From the NCBI RefSeq assembly GCF_000018365.1, contig NC_011529.1, positions 1,783,608-1,847,607 of the forward strand: a stretch of 64,000 nt of DNA. Reading direction: 5' to 3'. Below are positions 33,857 to 43,329 of this stretch, one piece after another; the stretch's first letter is position 1, and each line of letters starts with the position of its first letter. Position numbers and translations under genes: made by a program. The notes under the pieces are model-generated. The model searched no databases and had not been told where the DNA came from. It was given only the letters and a program-made list of their open reading frames with translations. Source of the DNA: Thermococcus onnurineus NA1. GTDB lineage: Archaea; Methanobacteriota_B; Thermococci; Thermococcales; Thermococcaceae.

Positions 33857-34816
33857 ATGACGGGGGTTTCCGTTGATAAAATTAGGGAGTTAATACTTTC
33901 TTGGCAGATGAGAGATGTAGTAAAGTTGTCTCAAGATAGTGAAGGGGTTCTCTTGACTCTCATTGAACTCCTAAGCGAGGAAGACAGTATCACAAAGATA
34001 CGAGCTCTATCCGCTCTGGAAGAGATTCTCAAGGGGGCCGACAAAAAGACAAAGTCCTTAATACTGAGGAATGGCTTCGATGCAATAGTTGGTACCCTCC
34101 GGGAAGAAGATGAACGGCTGAAAGTGAGAGCTCTTAGAGTTTTAAAACGTCTGCTTGAGGGAAATCCCCTAACGAAAAATCAGCTATCTAAGCTTGTGGA
34201 TGCACTTGTTTCGCTAGGTTCTGATAACGACGGTCTTTCGTGGCTCGAAGCAGTGGAACTCACAGAAAAGATTTCTACGGCGTATCCCATCGATGGAGTG
34301 CTGTCTAGGATTAACTCCCTTCTCACTTCGTTTAATCTTCGTGAAAAGGCTCTGGGTATTCGGTTGCTCCTGGCCTTAGGAGGGTTCTCAGAGGAGAACT
34401 GGGATCCCATAGTCAGCGGAATCTCTGAGCTCCTGAGGAGCGAGGATCCCCTCCTTGTGGAGGTTGGTCTTGATGCTGCGGCCAATATGCTAAAGCTTCC
34501 CATTGTCCTTCCTATGGAAAGGATCCTTGGGAATATTCTTCCTGCCCTCAAGAAGCTTACAAAGGGTGCAGATACTCTAGTCCTGCGCGCAAAAGCTAGG
34601 AAAGTCATGAGTCTGTTGGAAGGTGCACTCTACAATTACTACCGCTCTAGGCCCATTGAGGCACGGAACGCCGTTAGGAAGTTCCTTAGTGAGGGCTTTG
34701 TTGAAGAGGCTATGATACTTTCCTTGGTCGTGGGGGACTCTTCGCTACTGCTCGGGACGAGCAGTGGTGTGGGATCATTCAGCGTGCCGGGACAGAGATT
34801 TGATGAGATGCCGTAG
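33857..34816 (+). CDS. HEAT/armadillo-like repeat protein, paralogue A
   Basis: 319 residues, almost all helical, built from roughly 35-40-residue helical pairs (for example TKIRALSALEEILKGAD, KVRALRVLKRLLEG, KALGIRLLLALGGF). No membrane segment or catalytic motif is visible. The last 45 residues are Gly/Ser-rich. The N-terminus shares the pattern LRELxLSWQxxDxVxL with the next gene, so the two are duplicates. The ATG at 33857 has GGTGG upstream; an ATG at 33845 is in frame but lies before it. A TATA box AAAATATATTGG lies near 33796-33807. Function unknown; probably protein-binding. Confidence 0.75.
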   Translation: MTGVSVDKIRELILSWQMRDVVKLSQDSEGVLLTLIELLSEEDSITKIRALSALEEILKGADKKTKSLILRNGFDAIVGTLREEDERLKVRALRVLKRLLEGNPLTKNQLSKLVDALVSLGSDNDGLSWLEAVELTEKISTAYPIDGVLSRINSLLTSFNLREKALGIRLLLALGGFSEENWDPIVSGISELLRSEDPLLVEVGLDAAANMLKLPIVLPMERILGNILPALKKLTKGADTLVLRAKARKVMSLLEGALYNYYRSRPIEARNAVRKFLSEGFVEEAMILSLVVGDSSLLLGTSSGVGSFSVPGQRFDEMP

Positions 34817-34935
34817 TCCAGGATAGGTCGTAACTTCTATGTATTCTCTTACGGATCAGTTAAATGAACCTTGAAGTTACTTTGAAATTCGGAAAGCGAA
34901 ATCAATATATGTAAAGATTCAAACTCTATAATATA

Positions 34936-35733
34936 ATGTCCGAGAATAACCCCATATCAAAGACTGAGCTTAGGGAGTTAGTGCTTTCGTGGCAGATATT
35001 GGACGCAGTTAGTCTAGCCTTAGAGGATAAGCGGGCACTTTTTCTGATTCTGGAGCTTGCAGGAGAAGATGATGAAACCACACGCCTTAGAGCTTTCGTA
35101 GCTTTAGGTGAGATTCTCAAAAGGGCCGACAGTGATCTTAGGATGATGGTTCTGGAAAGACACTTGGATGTGTTTATCAATGCACTATCCCAAGAGAACG
35201 AAAAGGTTACTATCAAGGCCCTTCGTGCCCTGGGATATCTAGTTAAAGACGTCCCCATGGGATCAAAAACGTTTCTGAAGGCGGCGAAGACTCTGGTTAG
35301 CTTGTTAGAAAGCCCGGACGACATGATGAGGATAGAGACCATCGATGTCCTTTCAAAGTTACAGCCCTTAGAAGATTCGAAATTGGTGAGGACATACATA
35401 AACGAACTTGTGGTTTCCCCTGATCTCTACACAAAGGTGGCGGGGTTTTGTCTGTTCCTCAACATGCTGAATTCGTCCGCTGATAGTGGCCATTTGACAC
35501 TTATACTTGATGAGATTCCTTCTCTTCTCCAGAACGACAACGAGTTTATTGTGGAACTAGCTTTGGACGTGCTTGAAAAAGCTTTGAGTTTTCCTCTTCT
35601 AGAAAACGTGAAAATCGAACTCTTGAAGATTTCCCGGATTGTGGATGGTTTGGTTTACCGGGAAGGAGCACCCATAATACGACTGAAGGCCAAAAAGGTT
35701 TCTGATCTGATTGATTCTGTGATTTCCACTTGA
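34936..35733 (+). CDS. HEAT/armadillo-like repeat protein, paralogue B
   Basis: 265 residues of helical repeats (TTRLRAFVALGEILKRAD, VTIKALRALGYLVKD, MMRIETIDVLSKLQ). N-terminus and repeat phase resemble paralogue A, but it lacks the Gly/Ser tail. The ATG follows AAATCAATATATGTAAAG with a weak ribosome site, and a TATA-like CAATATATG lies close to it, so the message may have a very short leader. The genes are 119 bases apart in the same direction. Function unknown. Confidence 0.75.
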   Translation: MSENNPISKTELRELVLSWQILDAVSLALEDKRALFLILELAGEDDETTRLRAFVALGEILKRADSDLRMMVLERHLDVFINALSQENEKVTIKALRALGYLVKDVPMGSKTFLKAAKTLVSLLESPDDMMRIETIDVLSKLQPLEDSKLVRTYINELVVSPDLYTKVAGFCLFLNMLNSSADSGHLTLILDEIPSLLQNDNEFIVELALDVLEKALSFPLLENVKIELLKISRIVDGLVYREGAPIIRLKAKKVSDLIDSVIST

Positions 35734-35790
35734 CTCCAGTTGTTCGCAGACTTTAAAACCTCAACCAGAAACACCCAATGAGGGGTTGAA

Positions 35791-37119
35791 GTGGGAAAGC
35801 TTAAGCTGAGTGACAGGCAGCTCTATGCTATCATTGAAGCTGTTAAGCTTGGTGAGGAGCTTAAGCCGAGTCAGCAGGCTAAGAGAAAGGCCTTCGCCAA
35901 GTATAAGATTGAAGGCTGGGAAAATTCTAAGCTAACGGGTATATTCTACTCCATTCAGCGTAGACTTGGTTTGATAGATGAGATAATAGAAGAACTAATT
36001 GGCGTTTCTCCACTCATCCTTGACCCCTGGCTGAGGGCTACGCTGAGGGTTGCCATTGAGGTGGCGATCTTTAGGGATCCAAGCGAGAGAACGAGGCAAC
36101 ATCTTAAGGGGCTCGCCCAGTTTCTATCGAAGAAAACGCACCCCTTTGTGGGCTATTACTACTACGACCTTCTCCCGAGGATTCTTGAGTACGTTCCAAA
36201 GCTCGATACCGAAGAGAAGCGCCTGAAGTGGGACTACCTTTTTCCCGAGTGGTTCATAAAAAGAATGAAAGAACTCATTGGAGACGAGGCGGAGGAGCTT
36301 CTCAAGGCCCTCAACGAGACCCTGCCTATGAGCATGAGGGTTAACCTGCTGAAGACGAGCGTTGACGAGGTCGAGGATTATCTAAAAAGCAAAAATGTCC
36401 GCTTTGAGAGGAGTGAGCGCGTTGGAACAGTTTTGAGAATCCTCGACTCCTTCAACCCTGAGTGGCTCTTCAACAAGGGCTGGACAATTCCCCAGGAGGA
36501 AGCGGCGGCGGTTGCCTCACTAGTTTTGGCTCCAGAACCCGGCGAAACCGTCGTTGATCTGGCTGCCGCCCCGGGTGGAAAGACCGCACACATGGCAGAG
36601 CTGATGAACAATACTGGCAAAATCTACGCTTTCGACATTGACTCGGCGAGGATAAAACGCATGAAAGAAGTTCTCAGGAGAGCTGGAGTTGAGATAGCCG
36701 AGACTATAAAGGCCGACGGCAGAAAAGCCCCAGAAATCCTCGGGGAGAAGATAGCTGATAGAGTCCTTCTTGATGCACCGTGCACGAGCGACGGGACTAT
36801 AGTCAAAAATCCAGAGCTCCGATGGCGCCTGCGCGAGAAGAATATTCCAAAGGTCGTTCAGCTTCAGAAAGAGCTCATTGAGAGTGCCTGGAAGCTTTTG
36901 AAGCCCGGAGGGAGGCTGCTTTATTCAACTTGCTCGATGCTGCCAGAAGAAAACGAGGGGGTTGTGGAGTGGTTCCTGACGAGGCATGAGGATGCTGAAC
37001 TGATACCACTAAACGGCCCTTACGATGGAGGATTTCTGTCCGGAACGATGAGGGCGTGGCCTCACAGGCATAGGACGATAGGCTTCTTCTACGCGCTGAT
37101 AGAAAAGAAAGGGGATTAG
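35791..37119 (+). CDS. RNA m5C methyltransferase, NSUN/RsmB type with NusB-like domain
   Basis: 442 residues starting at GTG. Residues about 1-150 are helical and NusB-like. The catalytic domain has SAM motif VVDLAAAPGGKTAHMAELM (about 253-271), the motif IV cysteine in LLDAPCTSDG (about 327-336) and the nucleophile motif VI cysteine in YSTCSMLPEEN (about 378-388). It methylates cytosine C5 in rRNA or tRNA; which RNA cannot be told from sequence. It shares a four-base TTAG stop overlap with the convergent MscS gene. Confidence 0.9.
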   Translation: MGKLKLSDRQLYAIIEAVKLGEELKPSQQAKRKAFAKYKIEGWENSKLTGIFYSIQRRLGLIDEIIEELIGVSPLILDPWLRATLRVAIEVAIFRDPSERTRQHLKGLAQFLSKKTHPFVGYYYYDLLPRILEYVPKLDTEEKRLKWDYLFPEWFIKRMKELIGDEAEELLKALNETLPMSMRVNLLKTSVDEVEDYLKSKNVRFERSERVGTVLRILDSFNPEWLFNKGWTIPQEEAAAVASLVLAPEPGETVVDLAAAPGGKTAHMAELMNNTGKIYAFDIDSARIKRMKEVLRRAGVEIAETIKADGRKAPEILGEKIADRVLLDAPCTSDGTIVKNPELRWRLREKNIPKVVQLQKELIESAWKLLKPGGRLLYSTCSMLPEENEGVVEWFLTRHEDAELIPLNGPYDGGFLSGTMRAWPHRHRTIGFFYALIEKKGD

Positions 37120-38198
37120 GACTCCTTATCTACCTTTACTCTCAGCTCGTTGGCGAACCAGTTCACTCTCTGCGGGAACGGTATCTCTATTCCCGCCTCG
37201 TCCAGAGCCTTCTTGATTCTGGATACGGCCTCAGTCCTGACGTCGAACCATCTCTCGCTCGGCGCCCAGGCTCTGATTGAAAGCACCACCGCGCTGTCCC
37301 CAAGTTCCTTTACGAACACGACCGGCCCTGGCTCGGCTAAAACGAGGGGCATCTCATTGAGAGTCTTTTTTATAACCTCGATAGCCTTCTCAGTATCGGC
37401 ACTGTAGGCTATGCCGATCTCAATCTCTACCCTTCTCGCCGGATATCTCTGAAGGTTGATGATATTGCTGTTGAAGAGCTTCTCGTTCGGAATCCTGATG
37501 AGCGTTCCGTCCCAGGCGCGAATTCTCGTTGAAAGTATCCTTATGTCCTCGACAATGCCCTCGAGTTCACCTATTTTCACTTGGTCACCTATGTTGAGTG
37601 GCTTGTCGAAGTACATGAAGATTCCTGAGATGAAGTTTGCAACGACGGTTTGTGCCGAGAAACCGAGGATGATACCAGTTATTCCTGCCGCTGCCAGAAG
37701 GGCGCTCAGCTCAGCACTTATTCCGGCAAAGCTGAGAGCCAGAAAGAAAGCTATGGTGATGAAAGTGTAGTAGAATATCTTCGCCTTTACCTGAACGTCG
37801 GAGGAAGGTTTCTTGCCCGCGCTCATTATGAGGTAGTCCTTGGATTTTTTGGCGATGAGGTATGCAAAGTAGAAGAAGCCGACCGCGAAGGCGATGTTTC
37901 CAACGCTGGTGGATCCTATCTGGTAGTTCATCACGCCTATCACGTAGAGCGCCCATATCATGCCTCCGAGCACGAACATGCGGAACACTATATCAGCGGT
38001 GTCCTCGTTGATTATCCAGGTGAGAGTGGTTTCCTTTGACTTTCGAATTATGAGCTTTCTCAGAATTCTCCCGAGAATTATCATGCCTATTACGATGAGA
38101 ATCGCCTCAATGCCCGTCCAGAGACTTATCTCAATAGGTATCAGACTTCCCACGCCTCTCGGTGAATTTGTGGTCGTGTTGCCCGTCACGTTAGCCAT
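37116..38198 (-). CDS. MscS-type mechanosensitive channel
   Basis: 360 residues. Four or so membrane helices precede the pore helix and the beta domain. The MscS signature runs ALLAAAGITGIILGFSAQT (about 165-183), then NFISGIFMYFDKPLNIGDQVKIG (about 188-210) and IRAWDGTLIRIPNEKLFNS. The C-terminal alpha/beta domain is normal. It would release solutes under osmotic down-shock. The ATG at 38198 lies two bases after the stop of the DUF432 gene, with GGTGGTGA as ribosome site. Confidence 0.92.
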   Translation of the reverse strand: MANVTGNTTTNSPRGVGSLIPIEISLWTGIEAILIVIGMIILGRILRKLIIRKSKETTLTWIINEDTADIVFRMFVLGGMIWALYVIGVMNYQIGSTSVGNIAFAVGFFYFAYLIAKKSKDYLIMSAGKKPSSDVQVKAKIFYYTFITIAFFLALSFAGISAELSALLAAAGITGIILGFSAQTVVANFISGIFMYFDKPLNIGDQVKIGELEGIVEDIRILSTRIRAWDGTLIRIPNEKLFNSNIINLQRYPARRVEIEIGIAYSADTEKAIEVIKKTLNEMPLVLAEPGPVVFVKELGDSAVVLSIRAWAPSERWFDVRTEAVSRIKKALDEAGIEIPFPQRVNWFANELRVKVDKES

Positions 38199-38200
38199 CG

Positions 38201-38839
38201 TCACCACCTCATCTTGAAGTTCGGTAGAGGTTCTGCTTTATGGGTGGCCTTGAGCGTCCCATCGGGCGGGTTGCCGGTGTTATTGACCTCGTAGGGCTCT
38301 TTCGTCGTCAGTATCACGAGGGGATAGTAGGCCTTTTCGCTGGAGTAGAACATAACACTGTTCCTTATCGGGACGGTTATCCTTTCCACGAGCTTCCATT
38401 CGTCAGTGGGGTTGTTTATCACGAGCTTCATGATTCCTAGCTCGTCGGGAATTTTATCGTGGAACTCACTCACGTGATAGCGCGCTATCACTCCGATGTT
38501 ATTCTCACCATAGAGGGCGTATTTCTCCCTTCCTACAACAAAGCGGTCTATCGTGGCGTTTCCGCTCTTGACTTCAATGTCCACGGGGGCGGAGAGGTAT
38601 CCGGTCAGTCTTTTCCTGGGGGGAACGGCTATCCTTGGTGAGAACCTTATCATGAGGAACTTGACGCCATAGCCCTCAGCTGGGGCCGGGAGTACCTTGA
38701 GGGCGCCATCGCCCTTCTTTATGAGAACTCGAACATCATCCCGAGTGTAAAGCACGCTGTCATCGGCCCTTTCGAGGAGGTGTATCTTCTTGTTGAGGAT
38801 TTTGATGAACTTCGTTCTGAGCTCGTGCTCTCCGAACAT
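38201..38839 (-). CDS. DUF432 domain protein
   Basis: 212 residues with no membrane helix. The motifs (LMIRFSPRIAVPPRKRLTGYLSAPVDIEV, then MFYSSEKAYYPLV) are those I associate with DUF432, an archaeal family of unknown function that is often next to an MscS channel, as it is here. The gene pair is almost fused, with the channel start two bases after this stop, suggesting a cytosolic partner or regulator of the channel. Confidence 0.78.
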   Translation of the reverse strand: MFGEHELRTKFIKILNKKIHLLERADDSVLYTRDDVRVLIKKGDGALKVLPAPAEGYGVKFLMIRFSPRIAVPPRKRLTGYLSAPVDIEVKSGNATIDRFVVGREKYALYGENNIGVIARYHVSEFHDKIPDELGIMKLVINNPTDEWKLVERITVPIRNSVMFYSSEKAYYPLVILTTKEPYEVNNTGNPPDGTLKATHKAEPLPNFKMRW

Positions 38840-38916
38840 GAAAGAAAATAGGTTTTGAAAGATTTAAAGTTTGCCTGAAAGTGGAAAACTGAAAAGCAAA
38901 AAAGCCTTGGACCTTC

Positions 38917-39450
38917 TCAAAACCGATGTCCTCGATTTGAAGTGGGTGAAAACGTTGGCACCGCCTGTTCGATGGAGACTCCCCTGGCCTCAATGGGTAC
39001 TGACAGGTTGGCCGTTGGAACAGCCTCCCCCTGTCCGGTGACGTCGCCAAAAGTGTACGTCTACCTGACCGTTGATATTTTGAAGTTTTTGCCTCCAAGT
39101 GCAATCGTTCCATCCGGCTCTCTCGTAGTTGTACTGTCGGCCCGGTATTCTCCAGCTATCCTGTCTTGTAGAGGTTTTCACCCTCCAGCACAGCCCAGAA
39201 GCTGAAGTTGCAGAAGCCGAACCAGCTCATATGGATAATCTCCAGATTAGGTATGTTTGAGATCATATCGATGTCTCCTTCCTGGTACGAAGTTACCCCC
39301 TCATGTTGCCGACCGCTTCGGGGTTGTAGAACTCGAATTCCTGATTACCATACTTCATTCAGATGTCCACAGCGTCCCTCTCCGGCGTAAAGTGGTTAGT
39401 AAAGGTTTTCAAAAGTTTCAAGTGAGCCTGTAACTGTTCGAAGAAAATAA
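38917..39450 (-). pseudogene. Decayed protein-coding gene with two stops and two frameshifts
   Basis: Minus-strand pieces read as protein in succession: FEQLQAHLKLLKTFTNHFTP up to an in-frame TGA at 39359-39361 (probably once TGG); MKYGNQEFEFYNPEAVGNM; a shift in the G-run near 39300; YQEGDIDMISNIPNLEIIHM through FWAVLEGENLY; another shift near 39165; YRADSTTTREPDGTIALGG with a TAG at 39061-39063; then TYTFGDVTGQGEAVPTANLS to TGA at 38917-38919. The 5' end is lost against the DUF434 gene. Four lesions in 500 bases make this a true relic. The family is not recognised. Confidence 0.75.
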
Positions 39451-39459
39451 ATCTAAGTG

Positions 39460-40122
39460 TTAAACCTCCTCTGAACACATTTTCCCCATAAACTCAACGA
39501 ATGGCCTCGCTCCCTTTCCGAGCTTCTCGCCGACGTATCCAGCGAGGTCAAAGACGTGGGGAACTCTGACGATTATCCCCACATCCGCGGTGGCAACCAC
39601 CTCAAAGGCCTTGAGCTCAAAATCTGGGCTTTTAACCAGTTTTACTTCCCCAGGAATATCAAATTCCTTCAGCTTCTCCTCGGTCAGCCTCTTGACCTCT
39701 CCGCTTCCCGGCACGTTCTTCCCGTAAAAGAAGACCGTCTTCTTAATCCCCAGTTCCTTCAGGGCCATCGCGATTTTAGTAAGCAAATCACCGGTCCTCT
39801 CGTTGATTCTATACCTCCCCTGGTACTTCAGGTCCCTTATCAAGCCGTCCTCGCAGAGTATTGCTTTCCCATCGAGGAGAGATTCGAGGGTTATGAGGAC
39901 GTTGAAACCGTCTACCGCCAGAACCTTCCCGACAAGTTCTTCGGGTTTTAGGAGCTTTCCCTCAACTTCCCTGATCCATCCATCAGAAAAGACGCATCTG
40001 GCCAGAAGATGCCGCTCTTTTTTCGTAAGCCTGTAGTGGTTGGCAACGAATTCTAATGCATAGCTTTTCCGGTAGCCCCTGTTGAGCAGATATTTGAGAT
40101 CAATGTAGGCATCTCGAAGCAT
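39460..40122 (-). CDS. DUF434 domain protein, PIN-like fold
   Basis: 220 residues. The N-terminal segment of about 60 residues (AYIDLKYLLNRGYRKSYAL...) is the DUF434 helical region. The rest has PIN-like acidic positions, VLAVDGFNVLITLESLLDG (about 69-87) and ATADVGIIVRVPHVFDLAGY. This suggests a metal-dependent nuclease, but activity is not established for the family. It lies 21 bases downstream of the HD-domain gene on the same strand. Confidence 0.8.
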   Translation of the reverse strand: MLRDAYIDLKYLLNRGYRKSYALEFVANHYRLTKKERHLLARCVFSDGWIREVEGKLLKPEELVGKVLAVDGFNVLITLESLLDGKAILCEDGLIRDLKYQGRYRINERTGDLLTKIAMALKELGIKKTVFFYGKNVPGSGEVKRLTEEKLKEFDIPGEVKLVKSPDFELKAFEVVATADVGIIVRVPHVFDLAGYVGEKLGKGARPFVEFMGKMCSEEV

Positions 40123-40143
40123 GGAGAAGGTTGGGAGGGAAGG

Positions 40144-40914
40144 TTAAATAACCTTCTCCATTATCTCTTCGCCGACGTAAATTCTTATCCTAACCTTTCC
40201 GCTCAGTACTGAGCTTTTGACCTTCTTGGTGAGAATTTCGTCCACTTGGAAGACTCCTGCGAGGTGCTTCATCCATATCTCAATGAGTATCGGCTGCTCC
40301 TCGTTTCCTTCCCTTATTTCGACCTTCTCTATTGCCAGGGCTGAGACGGCGTGTATGTCAACGCGGTCCTTCTTGTGGACGAGCCTGCTCCTTCCGGCTT
40401 CCATATCGCAGCCGTCCGCTATGGTGACGAGGCTCCCCTCAATGGTTGTGCACGGCACGTGCTCATCGTGCGTGTAGATGGCGTTCAGCGTGAGCGCTTT
40501 GAGGAGAAGCCAATCATCCGTTTCAAACTCCCTGGCGAGCTTGTCTATTATTGGCTCCGTAAGCAGGGCACTGAACTCGTAGTGGTTTATTCTGTGTATC
40601 ATGTTGCCGACGTCGTGGAAGAGCGCTCCAAAAGCAACGATGAACTTGCTCCAGCGGAAAGGCTTGCCGAGCTTCTCCGCTGTGGTCTCAATTCCAAACT
40701 TTTTGATAATTTTCAGTAGCTCCAGGGCCCGTCTCGTTGTGAGGAGAACGTGGATCGGTCCGTGGTCGTTGAACTGGTAGATATTCAGCACTATGTAGTT
40801 GGTCGTCTCGAAGTAGTAGATGTGTTCCCTGAAGGCCCTCTCGTACATCTGGTAGAGTTCGTCGTCCTCCATTAGTTCCCTAATCTCTCTCAAAAGATCC
40901 TCTTCGGTGTACAT
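40144..40914 (-). CDS. HD-domain phosphohydrolase
   Basis: 256 residues. HD motifs: NDHGPIHVLLTTRR (about 49-62), AFGALFHDVGNMIHRINH (about 92-109, with the HD pair), THDEHVP (about 148-154) and ADGCDM (about 165-170). Metal-dependent phosphohydrolase activity on a nucleotide or similar ligand is likely; the substrate is unknown. The ATG at 40914 has GGTGGG four bases upstream; a frame from a GTG nine bases earlier is less likely. Confidence 0.85.
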   Translation of the reverse strand: MYTEEDLLREIRELMEDDELYQMYERAFREHIYYFETTNYIVLNIYQFNDHGPIHVLLTTRRALELLKIIKKFGIETTAEKLGKPFRWSKFIVAFGALFHDVGNMIHRINHYEFSALLTEPIIDKLAREFETDDWLLLKALTLNAIYTHDEHVPCTTIEGSLVTIADGCDMEAGRSRLVHKKDRVDIHAVSALAIEKVEIREGNEEQPILIEIWMKHLAGVFQVDEILTKKVKSSVLSGKVRIRIYVGEEIMEKVI

Positions 40915-41016
40915 ATTTCCCACCCAAATGCATGGAGAAAAGGAAGTTTTAAGGGTTTTGAACGCCCAGGCGAAAAGAACTCTTTGAATGGTTGTTGGGC
41001 TTGGACAGAAAATAGC

Positions 41017-41427
41017 TCACTCCAGCATTCCTTCAAGCTCCAGAATCTTCTTGGAGCGGAGGTACACGACCGGAATGCCCTTCGCGCGGAGCCTCTTTTT
41101 CAGCCCCTTATCGTTGGTGCAGACCACAACACGCTCGTTATTCAGGGCGAAGTCAAAAATCTGGTCGTCTATTGGCCTCTCCCCAAACCAGCCTATATCC
41201 ACGGTCTCGAACCTTTCAGCCAGCTTCTTCGCCATTCTGATGGCCATCAGATCTTTCCCGCGGGACTTTCTTTCGATGACGTCCAGTTCCTGAAGGACAA
41301 CGTTTGGAATTACAATCCTGAACTTCACATCGAGAACCCTGTTCAGCTCGGATATTATGTCGACGCCGAACTGTCCCGGGACGAGGAGAAAGTTGGTATC
41401 GGGAATAACGAGCCATTCGCGGTGCAT
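41017..41427 (-). CDS. PIN-domain nuclease, Fcf1/Utp24-like
   Basis: 136 residues. PIN acidic residues lie in VIPDTNFLLVPGQ (D near residue 9), LQELDVIERK (E near 46), PIDDQIFDFA and VVCTNDKGLKKRLRAKG. Archaeal proteins of this Fcf1-like type are thought to act in rRNA processing. It directly follows the aIF2-gamma gene on the same strand (28 bases), an arrangement that supports a translation-related role. The ATG at 41427 follows GGTGG. Confidence 0.85.
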   Translation of the reverse strand: MHREWLVIPDTNFLLVPGQFGVDIISELNRVLDVKFRIVIPNVVLQELDVIERKSRGKDLMAIRMAKKLAERFETVDIGWFGERPIDDQIFDFALNNERVVVCTNDKGLKKRLRAKGIPVVYLRSKKILELEGMLE

Positions 41428-41455
41428 GGAGACCACCAAATGAGAAAAGAGAGGG

Positions 41456-42688
41456 TCACTCCCTGATGAAGCCGTAGCCTATGAGGCGCCACCTGCTGCC
41501 GACCTGCCTGCTGATGGCAACCCTGTCGCCGACCTCGGCGCAGATGGGTATCTGGAGCTTGAGCTCGATCTCGTCCTTGCCGAGTCCGGTGACGAGACCC
41601 ATCGTTCTTGCCGTTCCAACGTTGAGGAGCAGGACTTCCCTCCTTTTGATCGGCTCGACCTTGAGCTCCTCCTCGGTTCCCACAACCCTCTCGAGGAGAT
41701 GAACCTCAAGCCTGAGCTCGTCCCACACCGGCGGAAGCTGGCCAGGTTTTCCTACGACGTTTCCGGCCATGAGGTCGCCCTTGGTGAGGTACGGATCGAG
41801 CTTGGTGCCGACGCCGACGAGCCCACCTGGATATGCCTCCTCGACGAACCTTCCTCCTGCCTGAAGGGACACTATCTCGGTGGTTATCGGCTCGTACTTG
41901 ATCCTGCCGTGCTCCTCGTAGGGAACGCCCGGGCGGATCTCTATCTCGTCGCCGACTTTGAGCTTGCCCTGGACTATCGAACCGCCGATGACTCCGCCGA
42001 CGAGCTTTTCCGGCTTGGTTCCTGGCTTGTTAACGTCAAAACTCCTCAGAACGAGCATCTTGGGCGGCTTGTTCGGATCATGCTCAGGTGTTGGGATGAA
42101 CTCCTCTATTGCAGCTAAGAGAACGTCAACGTTGGCTCCATGCAGGGCTGAAATCGGAATTATTGGGGCGTTCTCGGCGACGGTGCCTTTGACGAACTCC
42201 TTTATCTCCTGATACCTCTCAATGACCTTCTCCCTGTCGACAAGCTCGATCTTGTTGAGGGCTATGACGATGTTCTTATTGCCGACTATCTGAAGGGCCA
42301 TGAGATGCTCCCTGGTCTGGGGCATTACACCCTCGTTGGCCGCTATGACGAGAACGGCACCGTCCATGAGGGAAGCTCCAGCGAGCATTGTTGTCATCAA
42401 TGCCTCGTGACCGGGAGCATCGATGAAGGAGACTCTCCTCTCAAATTCGGTTTCATGGCCGCAGTAAGGACATATCGGTGAAGTTGAGTATCTGCCGCAG
42501 CTCGGGCACTTCCTTATCTCTGCATCGGCGAAGCCTATCTTGATGGTGATTCCTCTCCTTAGCTCCTCGCTGTGGGTGTCAGTCCAGATTCCGGTCAGGG
42601 CCTTCGTGAGTGTCGTTTTACCGTGATCAACGTGACCAACCATTCCGATGTTAACCTCGGCCTGTCTAAACTCCTTCTTCTTTGCCAT
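41456..42688 (-). CDS. eif2g: Translation initiation factor aIF2 subunit gamma
   Basis: 410 residues. G1 GHVDHGKTT (18-26), switch region [11 protein letters not shown], zinc knuckle CPSC...CPYC (about 61-79), G3 DAPGH (about 92-96) and G4 NKIE (about 147-150), followed by two beta-barrel domains. As part of the aIF2 heterotrimer it carries initiator Met-tRNA to the ribosome. The length is normal. The upstream gap to S6e on the same strand is 119 bases. Confidence 0.97.
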   Translation of the reverse strand: MAKKKEFRQAEVNIGMVGHVDHGKTTLTKALTGIWTDTHSEELRRGITIKIGFADAEIRKCPSCGRYSTSPICPYCGHETEFERRVSFIDAPGHEALMTTMLAGASLMDGAVLVIAANEGVMPQTREHLMALQIVGNKNIVIALNKIELVDREKVIERYQEIKEFVKGTVAENAPIIPISALHGANVDVLLAAIEEFIPTPEHDPNKPPKMLVLRSFDVNKPGTKPEKLVGGVIGGSIVQGKLKVGDEIEIRPGVPYEEHGRIKYEPITTEIVSLQAGGRFVEEAYPGGLVGVGTKLDPYLTKGDLMAGNVVGKPGQLPPVWDELRLEVHLLERVVGTEEELKVEPIKRREVLLLNVGTARTMGLVTGLGKDEIELKLQIPICAEVGDRVAISRQVGSRWRLIGYGFIRE

Positions 42689-42807
42689 CTTCTCTCACCC
42701 CTAAATTTAGAGAGTTTGGGCATTTATTAAGGTTACCTCAGGGGAAGAACTCGAAGGACATACTCCAAGGCAAGCAGAAAAGCAGTAAGTTGGGGAAAGG
42801 AGGAAGC

Positions 42808-43185
42808 TCAGAAGACGAGCTTCATGTTGATCTGGACGATCTCGGGGCTGATGGTGTTGCCCCTAACGGTCTTCTTCCTCCTCTCACCCTTCTCCTTAGG
42901 CCTGAAACCCGGCCCCCTAGAGACGAGGATCTTGACCCTCCTCGGACCATGGACATCGGGCCTCATGGGGAAGCCATCCTTGTCGGTTCCGCCGGTTATC
43001 TTGAGCTTGGTATCGGCTGGAATCTCCTCGCCGAATATCTCGGTGAGGTTGAGGCCAAGCTCCTTGGCGGAGATCTCCTCTCCGATCCTCTTTCCGATGA
43101 GCTTCTCTGCCTCTTCGCCGCTTATCTCGACCTGCCTGGCTATCCCGTTCTTCGGGTTCGATATGACAAGCTTAAAGGTCGCCAT
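42808..43185 (-). CDS. rps6e: 30S ribosomal protein S6e
   Basis: 125 residues, beginning [20 protein letters not shown], with the S6e signature [16 protein letters not shown] (about 65-80). The eukaryotic C-terminal extension is absent, as usual in archaea. The ATG follows GGAGGTGGGAGGAA. Probably cotranscribed with eif2g. Confidence 0.97.
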   Translation of the reverse strand: MATFKLVISNPKNGIARQVEISGEEAEKLIGKRIGEEISAKELGLNLTEIFGEEIPADTKLKITGGTDKDGFPMRPDVHGPRRVKILVSRGPGFRPKEKGERRKKTVRGNTISPEIVQINMKLVF

Positions 43186-43329
43186 TTCCTCCCACCTCCT
43201 ATGTCATTAGCGGGATTCATTGGGGAAACCCCTTATCCACCATGGGCTGTGGATTACCTTTTAAAAAGTTTCCCCTATCAAAACTTTTTTATACCTCTCT
43301 GGTGGTAGCCATCTTAAGAGGTGAGAGAG

